Below, piece by piece: positions 34,929 through 44,499 of a stretch of DNA of 64,000 nt. The translations under genes and the position numbers were made by a program. Source of the DNA: an uncultured SAR116 cluster alpha proteobacterium (lineage in GTDB: Bacteria; Pseudomonadota; Alphaproteobacteria; Puniceispirillales; Puniceispirillaceae). The DNA lies in assembly GCA_902625725.1 (NCBI GenBank), contig CACOCY010000003.1:82905-146904 (forward strand), written 5' to 3'. The notes beneath the pieces are model-generated. The model was not told the origin of the DNA. It worked only from the letters and a program-made list of their open reading frames with translations, and ran no database searches. Positions within the stretch are counted from its first letter, which is position 1. Each line of letters starts with the position of its first letter.

Positions 34929-36683
34929 TTAGTAAACGTCCCGTAAATACCTCTTCTCTTTCTTTAGCGAATTTACATAATCGGTTGTCTGGTCATCTGT
35001 AAAGCTACCTTGATGCTTGATTACCTCAAAAAGTGCTTTATCAACATCCTTGGCCATTTTGGAGGCGTCACCGCACACATAGAAATGACCACCCTCTTCC
35101 AAACACTTAAAAAGTGGGTAACTATTTTCCAACATTCTGTTTTGGACGTAAATCTTTTCCTTCTGGTCTCGAGAGAATGCTAAGTCAAGACGAGTCAAAA
35201 GACCGGTATCACTCATTTGGCCAAGTTCTTGCTCATAAAGGAAGTCGTATTTTCTATGCTGATCGCCAAAGAATAGCCAATTCATTCCCTTCGCACCACG
35301 TTCTTCTCTTTCTTGCAAAAAAGCTCTAAAGGGAGCAATTCCTGTTCCGGGACCAACCATAACCATGGGCACATCGTCATCCTCCGGCACTCGGAAATTT
35401 TTATTTGGCAATAGGAAAACGCCATTGGTTGTCTCACCAGAGTTCTGATCAGCAAGAAAGGTAGAGGCAACACCATTATGTATTCTATCGTCATATGTCC
35501 ATCTTACTGCTGCTACAGTTAGATGGATCTCGTCCGGGAAGGATTTGAAGCTAGAGGAAATAGAATAAGCTCTGTGTTGCAACGGCCTTAGGAGTTTAAC
35601 AAATTGTTCAGGTGAAAAATGAAAATCCTTCAATAACTTTAATAAGTCTAACGTATCCAATCCCCAAAGGAAAGTGTCTAGCGTCTCTTTATTTGCAATA
35701 GCGGAACTCAAACTAGCGTTTGACGCATTTCTCTCTACCTCATAAATCAACTCCTTAGAGGGAGTCATTATTTCATATTTTGTGCTCAAAAGACCTGTCA
35801 AGCTATCATCGCTGCCTTCCAGAGCATAGTCTTGATTTACTCCAAGAATTTTTATGATTTCTTCGACAAGATAAGGTGAATTAACCGGCATAATACCTAG
35901 TGAATCACCAGCATCATACGTGATCCCACTATTCGCTATATTTACGCCAATATGTCTGATTTCTTTAGCCGAGCCCGGGACAGATAAAAGTCGATTCTCC
36001 TTTAAATAGGTTTGATATGGATTTTTTCTGTTCCAACTAGGTGGTGCCTTAACAATATTTTCTTTATCATTTGAGCAAGTATTGATTTTAGAAGTTTCAT
36101 TTAAAGAGCTCCCCATATTTGGTATTGCCAAATCCAACCACCTAGCAGCAGGCTCTTCAAAATCTACATCACAATCTATCCTACTACTGGTTCTCGTAGC
36201 ACCTAATTGTTCAAGCCTTGTATCTATCAATTTTCCAGCTTGGCAAAATTCATCGTAACTAGTGTCACCTAATGCCAAAACACCGAAAGAAAGACTCTCC
36301 AATCTGGGTGCCGACTCCGATACTAATGAATCCCAAAATATTCCGGCATTATCGGGCATTTCGCCTTCTCCATAAGTTGACACAATTATAATAGCATTTT
36401 CAATATTTGCTAAATATTCCATATCGATGGAATCTAATTCACGTATATTCGCCAAATATCCTCTTGTCTTAGCTAAAGTAGCCGCATCATTTGCAAGCCC
36501 CTCAGCATTTCCGGTTTGCGTTCCAAATAAGATTTCGATAGTTTTCAAATTGTCAGCGCTATTCCCGCTTTCATTTTGAGAATTGGTCCAATCGCTGGAC
36601 CGGAGCCCAGCTACAAAACCGTCTAACCAAGCTCTCTGATTTTCGTTAAACGGAGCGTCAGTGGGTATATTTAGAGATTTCAT
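34929..36683 (-). CDS. CysJ-like diflavin reductase overlapping the GltB-like gene
   Basis: This 584-residue protein has flavodoxin, FAD and NADPH modules. The FMN-binding flavodoxin domain (about 48-195) shows LFGTQTGNAEG, STYGEGEMPDN and LALGDTSYDEFC. The FAD domain has RAYSISSS near residue 370. The NADPH domain has GPGTGIAPFRAFLQ near 442 and FYVCGDASKMAKDVD. The C-terminus RYLRDVY matches the end of sulfite reductase flavoprotein CysJ. The N-terminal FNENQRAWLDGFVAGL is also of the sulfite-reductase-flavoprotein type. Its start codon (36683) lies 26 bases inside the GltB-like gene, so the two are coupled. No sulfite reductase hemoprotein gene is present. It likely passes NADPH electrons to its partner; supply to sulfite reductase elsewhere is the alternative. 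Confidence 0.85.
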   Translation of the reverse strand: MKSLNIPTDAPFNENQRAWLDGFVAGLRSSDWTNSQNESGNSADNLKTIEILFGTQTGNAEGLANDAATLAKTRGYLANIRELDSIDMEYLANIENAIIIVSTYGEGEMPDNAGIFWDSLVSESAPRLESLSFGVLALGDTSYDEFCQAGKLIDTRLEQLGATRTSSRIDCDVDFEEPAARWLDLAIPNMGSSLNETSKINTCSNDKENIVKAPPSWNRKNPYQTYLKENRLLSVPGSAKEIRHIGVNIANSGITYDAGDSLGIMPVNSPYLVEEIIKILGVNQDYALEGSDDSLTGLLSTKYEIMTPSKELIYEVERNASNASLSSAIANKETLDTFLWGLDTLDLLKLLKDFHFSPEQFVKLLRPLQHRAYSISSSFKSFPDEIHLTVAAVRWTYDDRIHNGVASTFLADQNSGETTNGVFLLPNKNFRVPEDDDVPMVMVGPGTGIAPFRAFLQEREERGAKGMNWLFFGDQHRKYDFLYEQELGQMSDTGLLTRLDLAFSRDQKEKIYVQNRMLENSYPLFKCLEEGGHFYVCGDASKMAKDVDKALFEVIKHQGSFTDDQTTDYVNSLKKEKRYLRDVY

Positions 36684-39600
36684 TACTTTTGTCCATAAAA
36701 ATTGTTTGAGTAAGTTCCACCAAAGTTGACTTAGCAAATAATTCATCAAAGCTTGGTATAGAACCTAACGCGTTTATATTTTTTTGATTTTGATAAATAA
36801 TCCAAGAATACGTCGCTGGACTTTCCATGCTAATAACATTTCTCAATGCTAAAGCTTGTTTAAAATCTGTTAATCTTTTGTTAGCCACAAGAATAGCAAT
36901 TTCTTCATCTGTGTAACCTGCTAACGCCTCCTTTGCATACTTAGACAACTCTGTCATAAGACTAAAATCTTCTGTCATTATAAGATTTTTTGTAAGCTGA
37001 TCACTGATATTTCCATTCCAAATATTTTTTGATTTTTTTAATATAATTTTCTGAGCTATATCCAACACTGTATAGGAGTTTAACAGCTCTGCCATGGATT
37101 TTTTACTTTCTTTGGTTTCAGTAGGGATAACGCCATCATTAACCGGAGAATTGAGTTTCCAGGCAGATTTTATCTTTTTCACCTGATGATTGGCAAGGGC
37201 AATGGCTAATTCCTCCGTTATCTCTTTTCTCGATTTCGAAGATAATATCTCTTCATAATCTTGATACTGTAGAAGAGCTTTTGGCATTACCCACCATATT
37301 TTCTGTTTTATTTTGTCCCAATTTTGTATTAGTTTTTTCGCTTTGGAAGATTTAGTTTCTAAATAATGCCATTCAAGCATTTGTTTAACAGCGTGTTCAT
37401 GCACTGCCTCTGAAAGTTCTCCCTTACCAATTTTTCCTAAAATTACGGAATCGTGACTAACAAATTGCTCAAATATGTTTTCTGGATCATATTGATATGC
37501 AAAGCCGCCTGACATTCCGTTACCAAAACCCTTCGAAAATCCTCCAATATTCAAAATTGCGCCGTTGGTCATATACTCCGCACAAAACTCACCAACTCCT
37601 TCAACGACCGCTGTAGCACCTGAATTTCGAACTGCAAATCTGTCACCAGCTTGCCCCTCAATGAAAGTTTTTCCACCAGACGCACCAAATAAGGTGAAGT
37701 TTCCAACAAGAACATTGTGTCCATAATACTCACCACCACCTAGAGGCGATTTTACTACAATTTTTCCACCACACGCCCCTTTACCTACACCGTCATTACA
37801 TGTTCCTGTGTGCTCAAAAACCATACCATCATTACAAAAAGCTCCAAAGCTCTGGCCAGCAGAACCCTGTGTCGCTATTTTTACGCTTTCATAATCTAAA
37901 AAACGACGTCCACGATTGTCGGTTACAATGCTTTTAGATTTAACTTTTCCCCCGTAGTTCAGCATACGTTCTATGTCGATTGATAATTGTCCGCCAACGG
38001 ATTTATTTCGATTATTAAGGGAAGTGTTCGGCCTCAATGTAATTTCGGTTTCGTCAGAACAAAGAAAATTCTCAACCTGTCCAAGTAAAAAATCATCAAC
38101 CGAATAATCACGTGGTATATATTTAGGTTTGTTAACTTTTTCTGCTTCAACTCTAGTTAACATCTCTCTGAGATTTAAATGACCGATGGAAGCTGGGTGA
38201 TCTAAAAGATGCAAAAGATCAGACCTACCCCTTGCTTCTTCTAAGTTCTTAAAACCAAGCATAGCAAGAATCTCCCTTGTCTCGTGAGCAATGTTAAGAA
38301 GATACTGCGCTAATGCTCTTGGGTCTCCACTAAAGGTTTCCGCGTTTGTTGTTAACCCAGCTGGACATTTAATATTACAATTCTTTGCCATGACACATTT
38401 AAGCATCATGAGCGCTGTTGTCCCAAATTCAAAACTGTCCGCGCCTAAGAGAGATGCCTTAATTATATCTAATCCGGTTTGCATGGCACCAGAACTTCGC
38501 AGAACAACTTTCTCGCGAAGCCCATTTTGGCTTAAAGCTTGATGAACTTCCGCAATTCCGATTTCCGCTGCTCTTCCAGTATATTTCAAAGATGTAACAG
38601 CAGCGGCCCCAGTTCCCCCCGTATTACCTGCAACATTAATCACATCAGCTCCGGCTTTAGCGACGCCCACTGCGATAGTTCCTATCCCCTCGGAACTTAC
38701 CAACTTTACTATAACTCGAACACGAGCGGCCTTCGCGTCATGAATCAATTGAGCTAAGTCTTCTATTGAGTAAGTATCATGATGAGGAGGAGGAGAAATA
38801 AGCTCCACTCCTGGCGTGCCTCCTCTAGCAGCAGCGATTTCTACCGTTACTTTTGCAGCGGGTAGTTGTCCACCTTCACCAGGTTTTGCTCCCTGCCCAA
38901 TCTTTATTTCAATTTCCTCAAGTTTAGGGTCTGCTAAATATCCAGCCCAAACGCCAAACCTCCCTGAAGCAAACTGCTTAATTCTACTAGCACGAATTGT
39001 TCCATAACGGCTAATGTGTTCCCCACCTTCACCAGAGTTTGACATCCCACCTACCATATTTGTGCCATGAGCGACAGCTTCGTGAGCTGAAGCTACGAGG
39101 GCCCCGTGAGACATTGCCCCTGACGCAATCTTTTTGGTTATTTCTGAAGCAGGTTGAACCGTATCAATCTCAATAGATGGTGGCGCTTCGCGAAGTCTTT
39201 CCAAATAATCTTTGGCGGATCCGGCAGCCGTCACATTTAATAAGCAACTAGAAACAAAGTGACCCTTAATATCTCCCTCAAAACGGTCAATCAAGGTTTG
39301 CGCTAGTATGTCCAATCTCCCTAAATTATTGGCCAAAGGACCTGTTAAATTTAGATTAAAATTTTCCTCAGATAACTTAACACAAGTTAAACCCCGTATA
39401 ACAAAATCATTGTTACCCGCTCGATTAAAAAGCATCATTTCGCGTTTAATATCCTCGTATGTAGTCATGTAAGTGATATCAGCTGGCAGTGATAAAATAT
39501 CCCGCAAAGCAGCAGGCCTATTCATTCTTTCTTCAAAAATATCAAGTGAGAACTTTCTGTATGCAGAGGTGATTTCAAAATTATCAATCACCTCTTCATC

Positions 39601-42177
39601 GAGCTCTTCAAAACTGGTATTAACATATCCATTTTCATCAATATCGAAAGCATCTTTCATCTGGTTAAGCGTCATAACACTGAACGGGTTTACCTCACCA
39701 TCCAGAATATTATTTTGTTTATCAGAAAATTTTATTTCCTCTTCCGTTAAATCTACGAAGCCTCGAACTGCAGCTGTCCCAAAAGAATGACCGGCGCCCT
39801 CTGACCTCTCTTTGAATAATCCAAGAATAGGTATGTCATTAGATTTTTGTATTTTCTTCGAATATGAGTGCCAATCGGCAGCTGATTGCGAAATAGTCCG
39901 AAAGCGCACACCTCCCACAGGTGTTTTCATATTTGGGAGTATGCGAGAGAGAACTGGATCATTAGTGTCAAGAAAATTTGGTTCAAAAAATTCTCCTCCT
40001 ATGTAACTCTCCACTGTACAAAGACCTACCTTACCCATAGTTTTCATTAACGCTTTTTCACCGGCCTTTCGAAAACGCTGAAAAGCTTCAGTGGCCTTTT
40101 CATCTCCAAACAACTCTTCTGCTCTCAATCTTACAGAGATCGGATAAACAGCTGACGCCCCAAAACCTAACGCACATGCTATGTGATGTGATGACACGAT
40201 TTGGCCGCTCTCCGCTATGACCGAGACCTTAAGCCTTAGTCCATCTCCAATTAACTTTTGATTAATTGCCGATATTGCTAAAACAAATGGAATCGATGCA
40301 AACTTCTTTGACATACCTCTATCTGATAGTATGGCTATACCGCCCTTTTTTTGAGCGAAATTAGCGACATTCTCGCAAACATTTTCAATGGCTCTGAGCA
40401 AATTATTTTCGTTAATTTCACCATTATCAGGATCTGGTTCATAGAGAATATCGAATGTCTCGCATGGCGTAAATTTTTGCTCTCTGATTTTTAGTATTTC
40501 GGACATTTTTAGGATTGGACCATCCACAACTATTTGCTTTGTTCTAGATTTTCCGTTAAAGGGCTTCTCACCTAAAGAAACTCTTAGAGTCATCCCATCG
40601 GCTTCTCTGATTGAATCTAATGGCGGGTTTGTAACTTGAGCAAACCTTTGACTAAAATATTTTGCTATGCCGCCTTCAACATCTGAAAGTGCATTTATAG
40701 CGTTCCCGTAACCCATAGCTGACACTTTTTCAGATCCATAATTTAGCATAGGGTCAAGCAAAAATTTAAAACTTTCTTGATTATGAGAATAAGCAACATA
40801 TCTAGCATTCAGCTCAAGATCACCATCATAAGATGAGGCTGCTACTTCTGGTTTAACTTTTGGTTCTGGAAGACTTTTGATTTTAACACTAAGTTTTGAT
40901 AGTAATTTCTGATAGTCCACACGGCTGGCTAAATTTTCTAGCGTTTCATTTGTCCGAAAGGTTTTCTTTAAACCATGATCGTAATAAATCATACCCCCAG
41001 CCTCAACCCGACCACGACTTATTATTTTTTTGGGATCGAAATATATCTGTCCGGCCTCTGAAGTAACCGCAAGAAACTCAGCCGTCTCCACACTTCTCAG
41101 AGGTCTCAAACCTAATCTATCTAATCTAGCACCTATTATTTTTCCATCTCCAAATATAAGTGCCGCTGGGCCATCATTCTTCTCTTCAAACAGCGAGAAA
41201 TATTCAAGCATTGCTTTTACCGGTTTACTGATATTTTTGTCATTCTCCCAGGCAGGTGGCATCATTGACACAACAGCTGTAACTAGATCTAAATTTTCTT
41301 CGAAAACTCTAGAATTAAGTGTTTGATCTAATCTACAGGAGTCAGATTGGCCCTTGGGTCTTATAATTTGATTGTTTCTTGCTAGAGCTATCGCAGCTTC
41401 GGACAAACGATTTTTTTTATCCGTATTCAGCTCGCCATTATGCGCCATCAATCTAAAAGGTTGCGCCATTGTGGGGTGTGGGTCAGTATTTGTGGAGAAT
41501 CTTGTATGAAAATAAAGAGAATGGACCCTATGGTCCAGATCATTTAGATCATTAAAGTAAGGTATCAGTTCCCAAGAGTTCAATCTGCCTTTTAACACTT
41601 GAAGCTTTGACGATAAAGATAATGGATATAAACCCTCCAGACTCAAATCTTGGTAAGCTTGGGCTTCTATCATTAACATACTTTTGTAGATTTCAGAATC
41701 AAAATTATATGTTTCGTGTTTATGGTCGGGCTGCAAAAATATCCATTGTTTTATGGGCAGTTGGTATTTTTGTGCTCTTTTATCAATCTTTTCCATGTCT
41801 ACAGGAACTGTTCGCTGTAAAAGGACTTTGAAATCAAACTTATTAAATGTTTGTTCAATGATTTCATTTGCATGATTATGTTGATTTTTGTCATTTGGAA
41901 AGAAAAAATTACCAACTCCGAAAGTCCCTGTTTTAAGTTTTAATTTTGTTAACTTTGAAAAAAACGCTTCAGAGAGGTCAATTGATACACCTGCGCCATC
42001 ACCTACACCCTCTGCCGACATACCTCCCCTATGAGGAACTGCGCATAATGCTTCGTTACCGAGTTTTAGAATTTCGTGCGTTTGATTACCGTCTTTTCTT
42101 GTAAGAAAACCAACACCGCAAGCGCTGTGCTCCAAATTGGGATCATACAAACCAAGTTGGCTGTTACGTTTTTTCAA
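36658..42177 (-). CDS. Glutamate-synthase large-subunit-like protein, extended
   Basis: This 1839-residue protein resembles GltB. C20 (SACGVGF) would be the N-terminal nucleophile of the class II glutaminase domain, which shows RFSTNTDPHPTMAQPFRLM and HNGELNT. The central domain (about 450-750) includes LLDPMLNYG; the FMN/synthase domain (about 900-1280) has GQGAKPGEGGQLP and LISPPPHHDTYSIEDLAQLI. The cluster cysteines are C1261, C1267 and C1271, spacing x5 and x3, whereas GltB normally has x5 and x4. A GXGXG domain (about 1390-1600) follows. Residues about 1638-1839 form an extra, mainly helical tail with no match I know; ordinary bacterial GltB ends near 1500. The start is TTG with GGGAG eight bases upstream. 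Confidence 0.85.
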   Translation of the reverse strand: MKKRNSQLGLYDPNLEHSACGVGFLTRKDGNQTHEILKLGNEALCAVPHRGGMSAEGVGDGAGVSIDLSEAFFSKLTKLKLKTGTFGVGNFFFPNDKNQHNHANEIIEQTFNKFDFKVLLQRTVPVDMEKIDKRAQKYQLPIKQWIFLQPDHKHETYNFDSEIYKSMLMIEAQAYQDLSLEGLYPLSLSSKLQVLKGRLNSWELIPYFNDLNDLDHRVHSLYFHTRFSTNTDPHPTMAQPFRLMAHNGELNTDKKNRLSEAAIALARNNQIIRPKGQSDSCRLDQTLNSRVFEENLDLVTAVVSMMPPAWENDKNISKPVKAMLEYFSLFEEKNDGPAALIFGDGKIIGARLDRLGLRPLRSVETAEFLAVTSEAGQIYFDPKKIISRGRVEAGGMIYYDHGLKKTFRTNETLENLASRVDYQKLLSKLSVKIKSLPEPKVKPEVAASSYDGDLELNARYVAYSHNQESFKFLLDPMLNYGSEKVSAMGYGNAINALSDVEGGIAKYFSQRFAQVTNPPLDSIREADGMTLRVSLGEKPFNGKSRTKQIVVDGPILKMSEILKIREQKFTPCETFDILYEPDPDNGEINENNLLRAIENVCENVANFAQKKGGIAILSDRGMSKKFASIPFVLAISAINQKLIGDGLRLKVSVIAESGQIVSSHHIACALGFGASAVYPISVRLRAEELFGDEKATEAFQRFRKAGEKALMKTMGKVGLCTVESYIGGEFFEPNFLDTNDPVLSRILPNMKTPVGGVRFRTISQSAADWHSYSKKIQKSNDIPILGLFKERSEGAGHSFGTAAVRGFVDLTEEEIKFSDKQNNILDGEVNPFSVMTLNQMKDAFDIDENGYVNTSFEELDEEVIDNFEITSAYRKFSLDIFEERMNRPAALRDILSLPADITYMTTYEDIKREMMLFNRAGNNDFVIRGLTCVKLSEENFNLNLTGPLANNLGRLDILAQTLIDRFEGDIKGHFVSSCLLNVTAAGSAKDYLERLREAPPSIEIDTVQPASEITKKIASGAMSHGALVASAHEAVAHGTNMVGGMSNSGEGGEHISRYGTIRASRIKQFASGRFGVWAGYLADPKLEEIEIKIGQGAKPGEGGQLPAAKVTVEIAAARGGTPGVELISPPPHHDTYSIEDLAQLIHDAKAARVRVIVKLVSSEGIGTIAVGVAKAGADVINVAGNTGGTGAAAVTSLKYTGRAAEIGIAEVHQALSQNGLREKVVLRSSGAMQTGLDIIKASLLGADSFEFGTTALMMLKCVMAKNCNIKCPAGLTTNAETFSGDPRALAQYLLNIAHETREILAMLGFKNLEEARGRSDLLHLLDHPASIGHLNLREMLTRVEAEKVNKPKYIPRDYSVDDFLLGQVENFLCSDETEITLRPNTSLNNRNKSVGGQLSIDIERMLNYGGKVKSKSIVTDNRGRRFLDYESVKIATQGSAGQSFGAFCNDGMVFEHTGTCNDGVGKGACGGKIVVKSPLGGGEYYGHNVLVGNFTLFGASGGKTFIEGQAGDRFAVRNSGATAVVEGVGEFCAEYMTNGAILNIGGFSKGFGNGMSGGFAYQYDPENIFEQFVSHDSVILGKIGKGELSEAVHEHAVKQMLEWHYLETKSSKAKKLIQNWDKIKQKIWWVMPKALLQYQDYEEILSSKSRKEITEELAIALANHQVKKIKSAWKLNSPVNDGVIPTETKESKKSMAELLNSYTVLDIAQKIILKKSKNIWNGNISDQLTKNLIMTEDFSLMTELSKYAKEALAGYTDEEIAILVANKRLTDFKQALALRNVISMESPATYSWIIYQNQKNINALGSIPSFDELFAKSTLVELTQTIFMDKSNEISKYTH

Positions 42178-42533
42178 AGAATATAACTCCCAAAGTTAGT
42201 CTCGATTATCTGATTAATTGGAGGCAAAACATGGACAAATTTGGTATGCTTTGATTCCAATTAATACAGAGAATTTAGTCTCAAATAGAGCACCTATGAT
42301 TGAACCCAAAATCTTTCACTAGCAGATTTATTTCATTCAATTCAAACAGCATGTTACAAAAACCGTGCCACTTAGGTCAGTATTTATTACCTTTTTTTAC
42401 AAATTTCAAGTTCAAAAATTAAAAAATTTTTAAAAATATATAGAAAAGTGAATGCCTATGGGGTTATTGGCACACAACTTACTGATAAAGCGAGAATTTT
42501 TCATAAAAGTTGCTGCCTGAGGTGGTTTACAAC
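42178..42533. other. Upstream region of the GltB-like gene
   Basis: This 356-base AT-rich region precedes the GltB-like gene on the minus strand and follows the NDUFA9-like gene. It should hold the promoter of the two-gene unit. I see only a GGGAG ribosome-binding site next to the TTG and no clear NtrC or other operator. A small GGTT/AACC hairpin at about 42521-42531 lies next to the NDUFA9 stop codon but lacks a T-run. Confidence 0.4.
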
Positions 42534-43481
42534 CTATGACTGTGTAAATTTTCCACCTTGTCGATAACAATTTAAATAAACTGGGACATGTGCTTCTATT
42601 GGTTGAGGGGTGATACTTAGAGATGTAATGTTTGCCATATTCTCACTAACCACGTTATCCGTATTAAACATTCGGAGCTGGTCAAGGGTAATTGGAGGAT
42701 TTGGGAGAATAGACATCAGAGCTGCGGGAAATTTCATTGCAAATAGTGGCACAGGTAGCAAAATTCTTTTTTTATCAATAACTTTTAGTATGTAAGTCAA
42801 AAGCTCCTCAAAAGTGTATATGGTAGGTCCCCCTAGCTCATAGATCTGCCCATCTGTTTGCTTGTTGGTCAGACAATATAAAATCGAATCAGCAACGTCA
42901 CCTACAAAAATAGGCTGAAACTTAGTTTTTCCTCCTCCTAAAAGAGGTAATGCCGGCGCCACCATAGACAATTTGGCAAACCGATCAAAAAATCCGTCAC
43001 CTGGCCCAAACACTATAGACGGTCTCAAGATAGTGCTATTAGGGGAAGAACGAAGTAAGTTTCTTTCACCCTCGGCTTTAGTTTTTTGATATATGCTATT
43101 CGAATTTAAATCCGCTCCAATTGCAGATATTTGAACTATCTTTTTGGTATTTAAGCTTTTGGCAATATGTGAGATTCTTTGTGGCAATTCAGCCTGTGCA
43201 TTTTCAAAATTTTGTTTACCTGAAGGATGAAAAATTCCAATTAAATTTACAACATAATCCGCAGATAACATAACTCTTTCTAAATCCGTGTCTTGTAATG
43301 CATCTCCTGATATTATTGTTATCTGACCAACATCTCCCATTGGTTTGAGGTTTTTGGCTCGTACAGCATTTCTAGTCAAAACTGTTATGCGAGTACCTGC
43401 ACGGGCCAATTTTTCAACAAGCGCCCGTCCAATAAAACCAGAGCCTCCAACTAAACAAACAGTTTTGTTTTTCAATAGCAT
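42534..43481 (-). CDS. Complex I NDUFA9-like NAD(P)-binding protein
   Basis: This 315-residue atypical short-chain dehydrogenase/reductase has an NAD(P)-binding motif VCLVGGSGFIGRAL, a downstream IVQISAIGADLNSNSIYQKTKAEGE region (Y-x3-K active-site pattern) and the LRPSIVFGPGDGFFDRFA stretch typical of the alphaproteobacterial relatives of mitochondrial NDUFA9. Members are candidate complex I assembly or accessory factors; some act on quinone or steroid-like substrates. I start it at the ATG at 43481, directly before the LLKNKTVCLVGG strand; longer starts add five residues. It is upstream of the GltB-like gene in the same direction but separated by 356 bases. Confidence 0.85.
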   Translation of the reverse strand: MLLKNKTVCLVGGSGFIGRALVEKLARAGTRITVLTRNAVRAKNLKPMGDVGQITIISGDALQDTDLERVMLSADYVVNLIGIFHPSGKQNFENAQAELPQRISHIAKSLNTKKIVQISAIGADLNSNSIYQKTKAEGERNLLRSSPNSTILRPSIVFGPGDGFFDRFAKLSMVAPALPLLGGGKTKFQPIFVGDVADSILYCLTNKQTDGQIYELGGPTIYTFEELLTYILKVIDKKRILLPVPLFAMKFPAALMSILPNPPITLDQLRMFNTDNVVSENMANITSLSITPQPIEAHVPVYLNCYRQGGKFTQS

Positions 43482-43855
43482 GAATATTTCCATCAAAATA
43501 ATTTTTTAGATTGTATGACAGTGTGTCGTCCAACATTTAAGTATTAATATAAGATGTAACCATATAAATTCTAGATTTCAGTAACTACTTTTTTTATTGA
43601 ACCTCTATGTTTAAAATGATCTTTTTATATTACCGGATTTTAGAAAAAATATGTCAAAATATTTTGTTGAACTCATTTTTAATCTAAAACATCAATTTAT
43701 AAAGATTGCATATAAACTTGGATTATATGATTTTTGCTCTTAAGAATAAAAAACACATAAGGTGTAAAAATTAATTTTACAAAAAGAAATTTAGAAGGTT
43801 CAATACATCACATAATATATTTTTTGCCACTAAATCACGAAGTAAGGTAACGCCG
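43482..43855. other. Divergent promoter region (NDUFA9-like / copper chaperone)
   Basis: This is a stretch of about 374 AT-rich bases between two divergent genes. I see no hairpin terminator, repeat or protein-coding frame. CTGTCATACA near 43515-43523 on the minus strand resembles a single Pho half-site but is not followed by a partner at 11 bp, so I do not call it. AAGG near 43845 serves the TTG start of the chaperone gene. Confidence 0.4.
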
Positions 43856-44338
43856 TTGCGAACTCTTTTTATATTGCTTTTTGCTTCAATCATTTCATTT
43901 ATGCAATTTGCAAATGCTCAAAAGGTTGAATTTGGTGAACTAGTTATATCCAACGTTTGGATTAGAAATATACCTGCTAACCATCGTATGGCCACTGGTT
44001 ATCTTAAAATTGAGAATGTTGGAAATATGGATGATAAGTTAATTGATGTATCCAGCTCAATTGCTGAAGAAGTTGAGATTCATCAGATAATTTTCGAAAA
44101 TGAATTAATAAAAATGCGTCCTTTAAAAGAACCATTGACGATCCGCGCTGGAGACATTGTTCATCTCAAACCAAATGGCGTACACCTTATGTTTCTAAGA
44201 CTCAAGCAACAAATTTTACCTATGGAATTTTACCAAATAAACTTAACATTTCTTAACGCTGGACAATTGTCGGTTGAGGCTGTAGTGAATTTTGACCCGA
44301 TTAGCACAATGCAGCATCAAGATGGACACAATCATTAA
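43856..44338 (+). CDS. Periplasmic copper chaperone PCu(A)C family
   Basis: This 160-residue protein starts at TTG with AAGG a few bases upstream and has a signal peptide (TLFILLFASIISFMQFANA). The copper-binding residues of the PCu(A)C family are present: H76 (VEIHQ), M87 (H-x10-M), then H110 and M112 (GVHLMF), with 22 residues between M87 and H110 against the usual 21. The C-terminus ends in a histidine-rich HQDGHNH. Such chaperones deliver Cu(I) to cytochrome oxidase. No Sco or oxidase gene is nearby. Confidence 0.85.
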   Translation: MRTLFILLFASIISFMQFANAQKVEFGELVISNVWIRNIPANHRMATGYLKIENVGNMDDKLIDVSSSIAEEVEIHQIIFENELIKMRPLKEPLTIRAGDIVHLKPNGVHLMFLRLKQQILPMEFYQINLTFLNAGQLSVEAVVNFDPISTMQHQDGHNH

Positions 44339-44499
44339 TTTATTGGGAACATTTTAGCCCTTCTATCCCAAGTATATTAAAAATATACTTATTCAAAAAC
44401 CGGCAAAATTTTTAGGGCTTCGCGAGAGTTATTTTATCTGGTATCAAACGAGTATAGATAGAAAAAATAATTGTCGATAATTTAATGAAGGGGCGCAAT

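Noticed and set aside
34929..36683. Diflavin gene as ordinary sulfite reductase CysJ
   Set aside because: No cysI or other sulfur-assimilation gene is in the window and the gene overlaps a GltB-like gene. It remains the main alternative and is kept as such in the feature entry, not as the call.
42469..42485. Sigma-54-like promoter (TTGGCAC-N5-TTACT) in the gap near the NDUFA9 stop
   Set aside because: The GC of the -12 element is changed to AC, and it points toward the plus strand, where no gene follows for over 1 kb. Probably fortuitous.
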